From contig JADFUC010001261.1 in NCBI GenBank assembly GCA_019722365.1, positions 1-64,000 of the forward strand: a stretch of DNA of 64,000 bases, in the 5' to 3' direction. A program made the position numbers and the translations under genes. Below the pieces are notes generated by a model. That model ran no database searches, was not told where the DNA came from, and saw nothing but the letters and a program-made list of their open reading frames with translations. The DNA comes from Lithospermum erythrorhizon (lineage: Eukaryota; Streptophyta; Magnoliopsida; Boraginales; Boraginaceae). Position 1 is the stretch's first letter. Each line of letters begins with the position of its first letter. Positions 1-11,689 of this stretch are shown piece after piece.

Positions 1-1121
1 CTCATTGTACTTCGTTTCAGTTACGTATTGCTGTGATACATGGTGCGAATATTGACCTTTACCGAAGAAGACATCGGGATCAGCCTGCATACACCAAATA
101 TATCGACTCCGTGAGTCGTTCATACGAGGTAGAAATGCGGATAAATTATTCCCACTTCATAAAGGCATTTTTTGCATTCTAAAAAGGATGTCCCACCGGC
201 AAGAAAGAGACGGTGGCAAGTAAACCAACAATGTTTCGACCTTCTCTTAGTCGAAATCTGCGCTTCGTTGTCCCACGTCCTTAACGCTTTCGTCTCTACT
301 TTCTCCCCTTGAGCATAGCACGAGTCCGGCATTTGGAATATATTTGTAAAACAACATGCAATTATTGACACAAGCATGTATTTTACATTTGGGCAGAAGC
401 AGAGAGGACTCAACAATCTTTTTGCCTCATAAAATCATCGGTATGTTCTCCCCGTTATTCGTCTGACGCTTGGATTATGGAAACCCACGGCGAAAACATT
501 CTGCGACATTTGCGACTCGACTTGAGTAACCGATTTGCGTGTAATGGATAACTTTGTAAATTCGATTACGACCATCCCACATGCCAATTTGGTTTCTGAC
601 CTTCAACAATCGTAGTATGCTTTTTGCTCCTCCGTTTGGTTGTTCTCGATCGAGGTAGAGCATCCCCGAAATTCAAGCGTCGTCTCACCCGGTCACGTAA
701 GTTCAAACCATCTTCAACCCACTTATGCATATCTTGATTCTCCACGAAACCCGACGTATTGCCAAGCTGCATTACGCTTAACCACTTCATCATAAACAAC
801 ATTCTCGGGAGAATAAATCGAGGACCAAATTACCGCCATGATGGGCAAGTGTGGAATATCGCTTATAAGCAATTCTTGTCAAATGTAAGCTGACTTCACT
901 TTCATCCAACAAATTTATTTTGGCGCATAAACGGACGTCTTATCCAGCGATATCATTGGCCAAAATGATTTTAGCAGCGTCAGCCAAATTCGTCTGTAGA
1001 AACCGTATATTAAATACGTCAAGCTGTGCCACCGATACTTGATTAATATACATCCAGGCGATCTTGAGCCATTGTAACTAAATGTATTGAAATTAAATTG
1101 GTTTACTAAATATTGAAACAA
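1..1121 (-). pseudogene. TNP2-type CACTA transposase, N-terminal part, broken
   Basis: Reading the minus strand from 1121 downward and allowing frameshifts, the translation follows the CACTA TNP2 transposase order. First comes the transposase-associated domain (WMYINQ at 1056-1039, then DVRLCA, then EVSLHLTRIAYKRYSTLAHHG). Next is an EQPNGGAKSILRLLK block near 650-600. Last is the Transposase_21 signature KIHACVNNCMLFYK at about 384-344, preceded by YEAKRLL. In intact relatives the C..C pair in this signature sits near the start of the DDE transposase core. Frame changes and stops occur every 100-200 bases, so no functional protein is made. The C-terminal part would continue to the left of the window. 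No single long ORF exists; the short frames here are pieces of this gene. Confidence 0.82.
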
Positions 1122-1341
1122 TTAGTGTAATGACATACCTTAACCTAATAACTAGTGATTGATAGAATATCACCCAATTGGGCAGAAATCTTCAATTTAA
1201 ATTTGTGGATGATATTGTTTTTTGATAGGGTGGTTTTTTTGGTGGAGGAGCGTTTTTTTGGGTTGAGGGTGTTTTTGATAGTATTTTGTGGATGATAGTG
1301 TTTCTAATCTGTTCTATTTTTTAAAGTTATTGAACAATTAG

Positions 1342-1930
1342 TGCCGGGATGGAGACGGTATGGAGTCGGGTATTTAAATAAAGGTTTTAAATATTATACT
1401 AATACAAAAGGGGCCGGGATAGAGTGAGGGGTATTTAAATAAAGGTTTAAATATTATACTAATACAAAAGAGCGGGATAGAATTCGGAATTATTTAAATA
1501 ATGTTTTAAATATTATCTTAATACAAAAGGAGGCGGGATAGAGTCGGGCATTTAAATAATGTTTAAATATTATCGCAATACAAAAAGAGGGAGGCAAGGG
1601 ATAGAGGTGGGGTATTTAAATAAGGTTTTAAATATTATACTAATACAAAGGAGACGGGAGGATAGAATTAGGAATTATTTAAATAAGGTTTAAATATTAT
1701 ACTAATACAAAAGGAGGCAGGATAGAGTGAGTATTTAAATAAGGTTTAAATATTATACTATCTGAGAGCGGGATAAGTCGGGGTATTTAAATAATGTTTA
1801 AATATTATACTAATACAAAAGGAGACGGGATGGAGTGAGGGGGGTATTTAAATAATGTTTAAATATTATACTAATACAAAGGAGGCGGGACAAGTCGGGT
1901 ATTTAAATAATGTTTAAATATTAACTATGC
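1342..1930. repeat. Subterminal tandem array, about 10 units of roughly 57 bp
   Basis: About ten head-to-tail units, each made of a G-rich head (variants of GGAGGCGGGATAGAGTCGGG) and an AT-rich tail (TATTTAAATAAGGTTTAAAT then ATTATACTAATACAAAAG). Units vary from about 48 to 64 bp through small indels. The AT tail is itself an imperfect palindrome (ATTTAAAT..ATTTAAAT). The array sits just upstream of the TNP2-like gene. In CACTA elements such arrays are the binding sites of the TNPA protein; that role here is inferred. Confidence 0.85.
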
Positions 1931-2949
1931 TATAGAGGCGGGACAAATTCGAGTGTTATGCGGCCCGTCTCGATCAATCTCTTAAATAGGCGATTAAAAA
2001 TGGAGACGGGGATAGAGAGCAGGGCGCGTCTCGTCCGACTCCATTTTATTGATATTTAATGGTTTCTGATTTCGATTCCACGATTGTTAGTGGAATATTA
2101 TATTTGAAAATAATATTAGTGGAGATATGATATTTGTAAATAATATTGAATTAGTGGATATGTACATTCAATGTGATATGTTACGTTTTAGGCATATCAC
2201 GAGGTAAAAATATAAGTTGCGACCTACTGCAAATACATATTAACGTGTGATGGGTCATTATTGAGAAGAACAAAGATCTTATAATCTACATCATGCTTGC
2301 ATGTAATCTAATCGTAGTATATGTGATTATATTGTTACGACATAATATCGTCGATATATAACATGTTGGCTAGTTATAATTGATTTAAATTAATGATATA
2401 ACATATTATGATTTAGTAATTACTTGATATAAATTAATGATTTTTTGTTAAATAAATACAAGTACCATTAATGTGAATGGGGTTCTGATACTTTAAGAAT
2501 GAAAGTGCACTTTTTAAAATATATCTTTATCTCGAACCGTCTACATGCGAGTCTCCGTTTCTTCCACTTTATTCCATTCGAGTCTCAATGAATTGATTTT
2601 CATAACCCGTCTCCGTCCACAGTAATCATTCTAGTCTCCATACGGGTAATTTTCACTTACACCCGTGCACTGGCGACTCCCGTACCGTCTCAGCGGCGAA
2701 CTGCGAAAAAACGAGATGACAAATAAATGGTAGTTGACACGCAAAAGAAACACCAAAACATAACCAAAACCCGGCTGACATCTAAACATAACCAATAAAC
2801 AAACAAACACAACAAATAATTCAATAATAAAATACATAACACAATACTAAAATTGCATAACTTACAATAATTCAACCAACCAAAGTACATAACACAAATA
2901 ATTCGAATGTACTTAATCCCAAAATAGTAATATCGATCTAATCCCACCC
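1931..2949. other. CACTA internal spacer with inverted G-rich motifs
   Basis: AT-rich DNA with no coding signal. It holds further isolated copies of the subterminal motif: direct copies at about 1990-2070 and inverted copies (CCGTCTC, CGAGTCTC) at 2530-2690. The ORFs here are translations of AT-rich or inverted-motif DNA and have no family resemblance. Confidence 0.5.
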
Positions 2950-5250
2950 ATTATCATGCGGCTCATCTTGAAATTTGGGAATGTGGAAATCGGTGTGATA
3001 GGGCATATGCAGGTCTCGAGGCCGATGCTCCTGTGGGCGGCGTGAGCGGAGTGGGTGTCATCGCCTCCGTGGGCAGCCAATCCGATCGCCCGTCGAGCTA
3101 CCGTATGTCGTCGGTGGCGGTACGCGGTACGAGAGTCCCTTGGAAAAGCTGCCCTAACTGCTAACTTCATGACGCAAGCCTTGACCTAGCCATCGGCCTC
3201 CACGTTTTCTACCTTGAGCTTGACTCCTCATACATCCGGGCTTTCCATTTCCAACTCCTCGTGAGACTCTGTTTACTGCTCCTCTTCACACCTCTTTCTT
3301 TCGTTTAGCCTCCTCGCTTTTAACCGCTGGCGAGCTCTCGAACCCAACGCCACCGTGCGGTAGTAGTCTTTGTAGGCTGAATCGTCTACGACAAACTCGT
3401 AGCAGCGGGCTTTCACGACACGAGCACCACGCCGCCGCCCGATCCCGCTGGGCCGGCGTCGTGGAGGCCATGAAGTCACCGCGGTGGAAACTTACCGCGG
3501 ATCTTTATCTCCCCGTGAGCCTCGTGGAAGCTACGCTTTATCTTGTTCTTGTATTTTGAACACATTACGCTAATAAGGGCTCGATATTTATAAACTAAAA
3601 AATTCAAACAAACAAACTATAACAAACTAAACAAACTATAACAACTATATAAACTATAATAAGCTATAACAAACTATAGCAACTATTTACAACGAAGTAT
3701 AACAACTATATAAACTATTCATCTATAACAACTATTCACAAATATATAACAACTATTCACAACTATATAAACTATAATAAACTATATAAACTATAACAAC
3801 TATAATAAACTATATAAACTATTCACAAACTATAATAACTATTCCATGACTATAACAACTATTACTTAACTATAACAATTATTCTGACTATTCACAACAA
3901 CTATTCGCAACCACTAATCCATGAACAAAAAACATATAAAATGAACAAACTAATATACTTACAAATGCCATGTCGGCGAATTCGTAAGCTTCGCCCACCG
4001 TCTCCTCGAAGAGTATCCCTTTGTCCTTCTTTGTTAAATGCCCCGTCGGGATACCCAGTGGTGAACCCCTCTTCCAGTCTTATTTCTCACAGAAATACAA
4101 ATAAGAATGCGATTATTAGAAATTCAACACAAATAATTGGTAAAATAAAACAAAATTAAAAAAAATATTTATTTCTTACCTCACTCGACGACGGTCGACC
4201 GGTGACTTCTTTCGCAATGAATGGATCTTTGGGCCCGTCGTAAGCGGGCCGCCCCGGCTACGTCGATTACATTTCGCTGTCACCGCGTCAGCGTTGCTCG
4301 TCACACGTCAATAGCGGGAATCTGCTCCCAATCGGACGGAGATACATGGTAGGCTTCGCTTCTTTGCATGTCGGCCTAGGCTCCCCGTCCGGTACCCTAA
4401 AGAGTCTTCCTCTTCGTGGGCGTCAAAGTTTCTCGAGCACAGCGGTCTCGCTCGAATGCTCGGTTGAGCACACTTTCATCACGTCCCATTCTTTATCGTA
4501 TATCTCTCCTGAAAAAACAAATAAAACAAAATCTAATTAGACTATAATTCACTCAAAATATTTTAAACAACTTCTTATTTTTGCAAAGACTTACTTGGGG
4601 GCGATCTCGGATATGCGTCCACCCCAATCGATCGATCACATGCGAGGGAGCAGAACGTCGACCCGCGTCGTCTATGCGGAGGCAAACTCACGCATCCAGG
4701 CAGCGCGCATGACCTAAAGTAAAAGCCAAAAGCGTCATAAGTTGATACACATAAATAAAATAACTATTTGATTAATTTAGACAATTGTAAGGGACTTACG
4801 AATTGTAGCGGATCTCCCAATTCGACTTACGCCCGTAGGGGACCGTCTGGAAAACAGGCGGTCGTCTCGCAAATGCGGCGGGCGTCTCGGTGGCGTCTTA
4901 TTGGTCGTCCCGGTCAGATCCGTCGCCTGCGTCATAAATCCCCGTGGCGTCACGAGGGCGTAGCGGGGCTTCGTGCGCCGTCCCATTGAGTCCACAGAGC
5001 GGTAGGGAAAAGACAGCGTAGGAGGGCGACTCGAACTTGGCGTCGTCGGTTCGATGAGCCGTGCCGGACCCCGTGTGTATCAAAGCGATGTCGTCTGGGG
5101 GAGGCGGCTACTTACTATCTGAGGGGGACGGGCGAGTCATCCGGCTCATTGTCTACGAATCTGGGAAGTCCTCGGCACTTTTTGGAGGTCGGCCTGCGTC
5201 GTTACCATTATCTTCTCCGCCCGCTTCCCCATTGTACCGCCACGTGCCAT
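2950..5250 (-). pseudogene. Transposase_24-like gene of a CACTA element, multi-exon, decayed
   Basis: This GC-richer block shows a series of consensus splice donors on the minus strand (GTAAGT or GTAAG reading down from about 4797, 4593, 4178, 3961 and 3494) and plausible acceptors at 4716 and 4512. The regions between them are AT-rich introns. The piece at 4511-4180 gives, with frame slips, the tail typical of plant Transposase_24 proteins: YLRPIGSRFPL, then GRPAYDGPKDPFIAKE, then VTGRPSSSE. Known family members have NR....H..GSKSF..K....GR.PS..E at this place. The first exon would begin near 5250 (ATGTATGGCACGTGGCGG at 5253). Several stops interrupt the exons. The role would be that of the second protein of the CACTA element; function is inferred from the family. 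Confidence 0.55.
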
Positions 5251-5279
5251 ACATGTCTGATCAATTAGAAATATTAGAA

Positions 5280-6560
5280 ATATTTTAACTATTCAAACCA
5301 TTCACAACTAACGATTAAATACATTCTGGTAACAATTAACACTATTCTGACAACTATTCACAACATATATAAATATTCACAAGCCCAACGATTCAAAACT
5401 ATTCATAAATAACGATGAACAACTTTTTAAACTAACAAGTAACAAAGGACAACTATTCACAATTTCACTTAACTCGCACGTTTCAACCCCAACAAGTTAA
5501 CTATACCATTAACAATTTCACTAAATAATTTAAACCATTCACTAACAATTTCATTAACTAATGTTTAAACCATTAATAATTTAAGTAATTTAACTAATTT
5601 AAACCATTAACAATTTGACTATAGGGGTTCAACCGTTAACTAATTAACAATTTCATTAACAATTAAACTATACCAAAATTAACTAATTAACAATTTAACA
5701 ATTAACTATACTATTGACCATTAACAATCAACTATCTATTGACCAGGTAATAATTTAAGCTATCTTGTCAGTAATTAGCTATTGAACGATTTCAACTATT
5801 CAAACCATTCAAGCGACAACTAATCAAGCTATTGACAATTATTTATTATTTATCTGAAAATTCTGTTATATTCAGTATATTAAAAAGCTATATTCAGCGA
5901 TATTCGGCATAATATACAACTATTCAAATGGCGACTAATCCCAAACTATTCAACGATATTCAACTATTCAACAATATTCAACTATTCAATTTATATTAAT
6001 TATTGACGAATATAAGCTATTCATTATATTGACGTAATATAAGCAAATATTCAGTATTAATGACCAGCCATATTCGAAATGTTGATTATATTCAACTATT
6101 CAGCTATATTCAACATAATATAAACTATTCAAATAATAACAATTCAACTATTCAAAGCAGCGACAATTCAACTATTAGTATTGACAATTGAAGCGACAAA
6201 TATTCAACTATTGAAGCGGCAACTATTGAACTATTAAGCTCGAATATAACTAATCGAAAAAAATTAACTACTCGATATAACTACTCGAATATAACTATTT
6301 CACTATTCAACTTCTACAATTACCAATTTATCAATTATTCAACTATTTGAAATATTAGAAATAAACTAATTACGTAATAATAAATAAAATAATAATAAAC
6401 AAATTGAACATAATCAAATTAAACATAATCAAATAATAAAAATTCGGGTATAATCAAATTAAACATAATCAAATAATCCAAACATAATCAAATAATCAAA
6501 TAATAACAAAAATTAAACATAATCAAATATTACAAATAATAAAAGCCCAAAATTAAAGCA
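5280..6560. repeat. AT-rich low-complexity tract (AACTATTCA-type)
   Basis: About 1.3 kb built from short variants of AACTATTCA, AACAATTTAACTA and AAACATAATCAAATAAT, with very low G content. There is no ORF or splice signal. It lies directly upstream of the Transposase_24-like gene on its coding strand and may be CACTA 5' non-coding DNA. The similar tract at 3590-3920 looks like an intron of the same gene. Confidence 0.6.
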
Positions 6561-6589
6561 TGTCAAATTACATGTCGATTGTAAGGAGG

Positions 6590-7079
6590 GGGTGATGGGG
6601 GTTTTGTGACTTTTGAGATTTTTTAGAGTAGGGGCCGCGGGCGGTAGAGGGGGTTATGAAGCGGTGGTGGTAGGGGAGGCGGGCGAGACTATGAAGGAGG
6701 GAGGGGGGGTAGAAATCGAGAGGGACCGTGGGAGGCTATGCAGGATCGAGAATGGGGGAGGGTTTGGATCGATTTTAGTATTTTTTTAGGAATAGACTAG
6801 CGGGATAGAGGCGGGTCAACTTTTATTTATAATTATTTCTGAATGGAGGCGGAAGAATTCGGGCGTTTGGAGACGGTATAGATCGGGACTATTTTATTTT
6901 ATTTTTATATATTTTTTAATTTTCAATTTCGGACTCTATCCCGTCTCCAAAACCGACTCCCATATAAAGCCGGTTGAGTTTTCGGGCCAAGTGAAGAGAC
7001 CCGACTCCCCCGACTCGACCGACTCATTGCATTTCGATTTGGAGTCGGGATTCCGATAACTGCTTGGCGTACAGTAGTG
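6590..7079. repeat. Right subterminal region and candidate CACTA terminus
   Basis: A purine-rich stretch (6590-6780) is followed by the subterminal motif, first direct (6800-6885) and then inverted (CTCTATCCCGTCTCC at 6937-6951, CCCGACTCCCCCGACTCGACC near 7010). The stretch ends with ACAGTAGTG at 7071-7079, which is CACTACTGT on the opposite strand and fits the CACTA-class terminal motif. Only one terminus is visible, so the 3-bp target duplication could not be checked. Confidence 0.5.
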
Positions 7080-7770
7080 AACCACGAAATAATCTCTTCC
7101 ATGTGAAGTCTTTCAATAATTGATCAAAAATGCAAATGAACGCTACACGGTTCTAAAGGCACTGCCTTCAAGAGTTTCTATTTTTCCCAATATTTGAATA
7201 CAATCACTCTTAGTACCATTTTAAGATAAAAATTACTCAAATACATGCAAGTCCGTATTTTGATGTTATCCACAAAAAAGAATTTCAACTTCTCCCTTAT
7301 GATTATGTGTACATGCAGACAATTGTTCCATTCATATTTGAAAATTACTTTAAAAATATAACAAGAAAAATGACCACAGCCAAAATTCTCAAGCAATAAT
7401 CACACCAGGCCAATAGGATAACTGGAATATTAGCTAACTTATTCATGTTTGTGCATCAACTCTCCTTAATAATATGACATCCCTTTTCAATAAATAAATA
7501 AAAATTAGTAAAGTATGACTTATTATGCATCAATTTTGTACACCAATATACTTAATTACCAAAACAACCATTCAAATAGCCACTACAAGCCGTATCAAGG
7601 AAAATTTCATATCAATATGCCATCTTTCTACATCCAATTATTATTTATTATAATATAAATCATTATGCAATTACCATAATACAAAAGAAAAGATTGAGAA
7701 TTCAAACGAACTCAAATGAACATTTACCCTTAGAAAGACACATTAAGCCAACAGAAACTCTTAAGGTCAT

Positions 7771-7823
7771 TGCATTCGAACATTGAAGCAAAATTCATGA
7801 TAGCCATCTCATCACTTTCAACC

Positions 7824-7865
<42 letters not shown>

Positions 7866-7940
7866 ATTAATTCAACATTGAAGCAAAATTCATGATAGTC
7901 ATCTCATCACTCAACCATTATATATATATATATATATTAT
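7771..7940. repeat. Duplicated segment with (TA)n microsatellites
   Basis: A segment of about 90 bp (AACATTGAAGCAAAATTCAT, then GATAGCCATCTCATCACT, then CAACCATT) occurs at 7780-7826 and again at 7873-7918. Each copy runs directly into a (TA)n tract (7827-7862 and 7919-7938). Another short (TA)n tract lies at 8100-8116. The rest of 7080-8316 shows no gene. Confidence 0.85.
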
Positions 7941-8316
7941 TTTAATACTTAAAAAGCAATAATTAAGATCTATCTTTTGGTGAACACCACTATCATGCAC
8001 TCTTGAGAAATCTTTTTTTGTTGAACTGACTCTTGAAATCTTTATATGTATGATTTCAATGCCCATCCAAGAAAAAATACAAGCAGACCATACACTTGAA
8101 TATATATATATATATAAATGATAGCCTATAGGTTATCACTATCAGAAGCTGTTTCCCAATAATCGATCAACACCAAGTAATTACAACAAATTGTCCTTTC
8201 TCACTATTATTTCCATTGTAACATGACAGGGTCGATGCGTTGACTAAATTTGATGAATTGAAATTACTCCTGAAATCGCTAGCGAGATCTTTTCAGTAGG
8301 TTTTGTCGCCATTTCC

Positions 8317-8436
8317 ATGGCTCAGCGAAACATCCGATTGGATCGCGTGCAGAATTCTGCGAGGGGTCGGCCATTTATGATGGAATTCTTACAAGATGAG
8401 CTTCCGAAAAGAAAATGTATCTTTGGTGGTATGAAG
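8317..8436 (+). CDS. Candidate first exon of an unknown gene, 40 codons
   Basis: An ATG in a strong plant context (TTTCCATGGCT) opens 40 codons beginning MAQRNIRLDRVQNSARGRPF and ending CIFGGMK. They end exactly at a perfect splice donor, AAG|GTAAGTAAAT, in phase 0. Upstream, TTTTCAG at 8290-8296 could be a 5'-leader acceptor. I do not recognise the peptide. No continuing exon is clear downstream; a weak possibility is the short frame at about 8946-9016. This could be an exon carried by a transposon, the remains of a lost gene, or chance. Confidence 0.3.
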
Positions 8437-9680
8437 GTAAGTAAATCGAATAAATATCAAGCAGATGTGTAGCGTCTTTTTATGTCGGATATTACATCCA
8501 TCTCCATTGTTAACAAGCAGGTGATATGAGTCAATTTAATGAATACCCATGCAAGTTAGAGGGGATAAATACATGCACATTTTCCTGTAGTTGTCGATGA
8601 TTTCTTCAAATTATTTTACAAATGAAAAATAGCCATAACACCAACTATCATAGGCTGTTCATATTATCTATACTTGAAGTTCTATGTATCATCATAAAGA
8701 GTTAAAAATAAACAATTATGTACACGACCAACTTTAGACTCATATTCATACACTTGACTTGACGATTCAATACTTATTATCATCAATCGACATTATATGT
8801 TTTACTACTAGAAATTAAAATTTGCTTTAAGCTGTAGAAAAATAGTTATAATGCAAACATAAAAGCGATTTTAAAACATGTAAAATTACGGATCAAAAAT
8901 TAGAGTATCGAACCACTTTCCTTAAAGCAAATTTGCCGCTAGCACCATGCGGTGCTTAGGATCCTTTAAGGTGGCCTCCCAGATAAAATGGTCGAAGTGT
9001 GGCATAGAAACCTTCTAGCGCCGAGCAGCCGGAGGCACGTATCGCAGAAACAATTACAGTGAAATTTCATAAAATAAACGTCAAAGTTTCTCCCCCATAA
9101 AGTTGGAGGAAACCACTATTTATATTATTAAATGTGTTATGGAGAATTTGTACCTCCCAAATGTCATCACATGACACATTTAGTAGTATTCAAACCACTT
9201 AATAACCATAAAAATACTAATGACATTTAACTACAGGACAATGTAAATCTTTGAATCTTTATTTTTTAGTTTAGATTACATGATACTTATGAAATAATTA
9301 AAATTTAATAATAATATGTGAATCGGCCCTATCACTACAGTCGACAATTGGGTCGTGCATTCACTACATTCAATCTTAGAATTCTGGAATTAATTTGTAC
9401 TCTCTCTTATGTGTATACACAACACACACCGATAAATTAGACAATCCCTCGGGATGCCAATTTTGCATTCAAATATTAAAATCATATACCAATAATTTTC
9501 CAACAAAAAGGCCCTATAAATTGTGATGGAGAGAATGTATTTTTTTTAATAAATATTACTTGTAACGCGTAGAAATTTTTTATTATTATACTAGTCCGTA
9601 TATAATAAAACCCCTTTGGGGAAATCTTTCTAGGAACAAAGTAATTTATCAAATCGATTGAGGTTCAACTACCAATCTAG
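8437..9680. other. No recognisable gene
   Basis: AT-rich intergenic DNA. A short GC-richer block at 8930-9060 has no coding match I recognise. No mobile-element ends were seen. Confidence 0.5.
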
Positions 9681-9699
9681 TTATCTCTTACGTATGCTG

Positions 9700-10250
9700 A
9701 CGTCTACAGTATAGCTTGGTTTGATATGGACTCGAGCAAATTTGAGCTCGTGTCTTGATTTGGATCTGTGTCGTGGATTGAGCCTGGGACGAGGTCTTGG
9801 TCTTGACTTGAGATATGGTCCAAACCGGGGTGACTTAGAAGCCTTGATACTGTATGGTTGTATGGATTTGATCTTTTGCCTTGGGTAGGCTAGTGTTGAC
9901 TTGGACCTTCCTGAATTTGTGTTGGTTGGTGCTAACTTGACCCTCCTGGATTTGGGCAAGTTGGTGCTGACTTGGATATGGTCCTAGCCGGGATGCTTCA
10001 GCAACTTGACTTTGTGTGGTTGAATTGGTTCAAGAGCTTTAGCAGTATGGTACTGAACTGGATGAACCTTGTAGTTTCATGGTTGTGTTTCTATGGGCTT
10101 AGCAACTTCCTTGTACCTGGTGCTAGATATGTGAGTAGGGGCCTCGGTAGCTTGTTCCCACCCTTGATTTACTACATACAAGGACCTTTGCAGCGTGTTT
10201 CGTGGAGCTTGATTTGAATATTTGAGTTAATAGCTCAATTGTTCATCAAT
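9700..10250. repeat. Degenerate TTGACTTGG-type repeat tract
   Basis: Loosely repeated GT-rich segments (GGTGCTGACTTGG, GGTGCTAACTTGACC, AGTGTTGACTTGGACC and similar) make up most of this tract. The two overlapping ORFs, one on each strand, reflect repeat composition (the minus-strand peptide is a run of RPRPRPR-like residues) and have no domain. It is probably the GC-richer part of an LTR or its leader. Confidence 0.45.
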
Positions 10251-10256
10251 TTCTAG

Positions 10257-10470
10257 GGTCCTTCGTGCAACCACTACCCTTCTTGTAGTACTTCTGGGGT
10301 CCTTCGTGTAGCCGCTACCCTTCTTGTAGTATTTCAGGGGGCCCTTGGTACAACTGCTAGCCTTCTTGTAGTACTTCTGGGATCATTCGTGCAGCCGCTA
10401 CCCTTCTCGTAGTATTTCACGGGCCCTTGGTACAATGGCTACCCTTCTTGTAGTATTTCAGGTGCTTCTG
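10257..10470. repeat. Minisatellite, about 5 units of roughly 41 bp
   Basis: Five tandem units share the core GCTACCCTTCTTGTAGTA followed by TTTC or CTTC and a run of G. Two head variants (GTCCTTCGTGCAGCC and CCCTTGGTACAA) alternate, so a higher-order two-unit period is likely. The array lies next to a minus-strand TATA-like element, so it may belong to the transcribed part of an LTR. Confidence 0.8.
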
Positions 10471-10593
10471 GTGATCTGTTCCCTTGAATATTTGAATTTT
10501 CAAGTGGTTCTGATGATGATTCTCTTCGGAGCTTTCTGCAGCTTTTCCACCTCTTTAACTTGGCTTTTTCTCCACCACTTTCACCATAAATTT

Positions 10594-10624
10594 TGAAAAT
10601 ATAGGAGGAGATATTTATAGGCTT
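10594..10624 (-). promoter_or_regulatory. TATA-like core promoter, probable LTR promoter
   Basis: On the minus strand the sequence reads GCCTATAAATATCTCCTCC, a good plant TATA box. A transcribed-looking leader rich in GAAGAG and AAGTGG follows at lower coordinates. This arrangement is typical of LTR U3/R junctions. LTR ends were not located, so the element type is unknown. Confidence 0.4.
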
Positions 10625-11046
10625 TCAGGCATTCTTCAGATTGGTTGATCCATCTTCAGGTGGATTATAATCTGAACCATTGATCAATAAAATTATTGAT
10701 GCATGATCTGGATAGTCGGATATTTTAGCACAACTTAACCTCCAAGAAATGCAAAAGAGGCGCCTATTCTAGGGGTTTTCTAGGTCAAAAATTGTTTATT
10801 TATTGATCCTGACATTTCTTTGATGCATTAATTTCAGTCTCGTATCTTTCGAAAAACCTATTCTAGGTTTAAAATTAGGTTTAATTAATGTTTAAGCTCT
10901 AATTTTAACCTAAAATTTATATCATGCTTGGTCCGAAGCCTATTATAATTTACTTTCTTGATTTTCGATGGAAGCTAGAGGCGAACCTAATCAACTTTAC
11001 ATGTAATTGTCAATGATTGATTAATTAACTTTGAGTGTCTACATTA

Positions 11047-11300
11047 CTCTCTCTGTTTTTTAGTTGTCGTTTTAGCCTAATTTTTTTAATTTCAAAATAG
11101 CTGAAGTTGTATTGGCATAATAAATTGCACTTTTACATTATTAATGTACTTTTTTACTATTTTTTATCTTTAAATTATCAATCAACCAATAATACAGTTC
11201 AAATTAAATGTCATTCTACATTTTCAATGTACTTTTGAATATTTTTTCTTAACCTTAATCTATGTGTAAATGACTAAAACAACTAAAAAAATGGAGGAAG
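11047..11300. mobile_element. Stowaway-like MITE, 254 bp, TA target duplication
   Basis: The terminal sequences are an imperfect inverted pair: CTCTCTCTGTTTTTTAGTTG at the left and CAACTAAAAAAATGGAGGAAG at the right. TA flanks both ends (11045-11046 and 11301-11302). There is no ORF, and the interior is AT-rich. Terminal CTCYCTC../..GGAGGAAG and TA duplication fit Tc1/mariner-derived Stowaway elements. Confidence 0.75.
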
Positions 11301-11689
11301 TATATAACATTCGTATATTTGATCCCACTTGGAGGGATAATGAGTGGTTTGATTTGATAAATGTTATATAACATATAAAATAATAATTGACTTCAAAACT
11401 TAAAAGATTAACGATCAAAATAAGAAAAAAATTATTATACAGTGGAAGTAAAAATTATTGTGTCAACTATGCATCTAATATGTGTGCTTCTATCTAGTCA
11501 AGTTTTAATGATTAGAGGTTGGATTATTGGTGTTTAAGGCTAAGTTTATTTGATGTGCGTGCCTATAAATTAAGTATTGTATGTATATGTGTAGGAGCAA
11601 AAGGGGAAAAAGGAATTCTATAATAAGGCTTTAAATAGGGGAGACTTGGTATTATTTAAAGTGATTCAATTGAACCATCAAAAAATGAA

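Larger units (their letters stand above)
1..7079 (-). mobile_element. CACTA (En/Spm) transposon DNA, decayed
   Basis: Two CACTA-type genes lie on the minus strand (a TNP2-like transposase at 1-1121 and a Transposase_24-like gene at about 2950-5250). Between and around them are many copies of a G-rich motif resembling GGAGACGGGATAGAGTCGGG, in direct orientation at 1340-2040 and 6790-6890 and in inverted orientation at 2530-2690 and 6930-7050, as expected of CACTA subterminal repeats. The sequence ..ACAGTAGTG ending at 7079 reads CACTACTGT on the minus strand and may be the terminal inverted repeat. The other end was not found and may lie beyond the window. Whether this is one element or two nested ones is unclear. 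Confidence 0.6.

Noticed and set aside
4768..4995. Opposing 73- and 72-residue ORFs
   Set aside because: GC-rich exon of the Transposase_24-like pseudogene; the plus-strand frame is a shadow.
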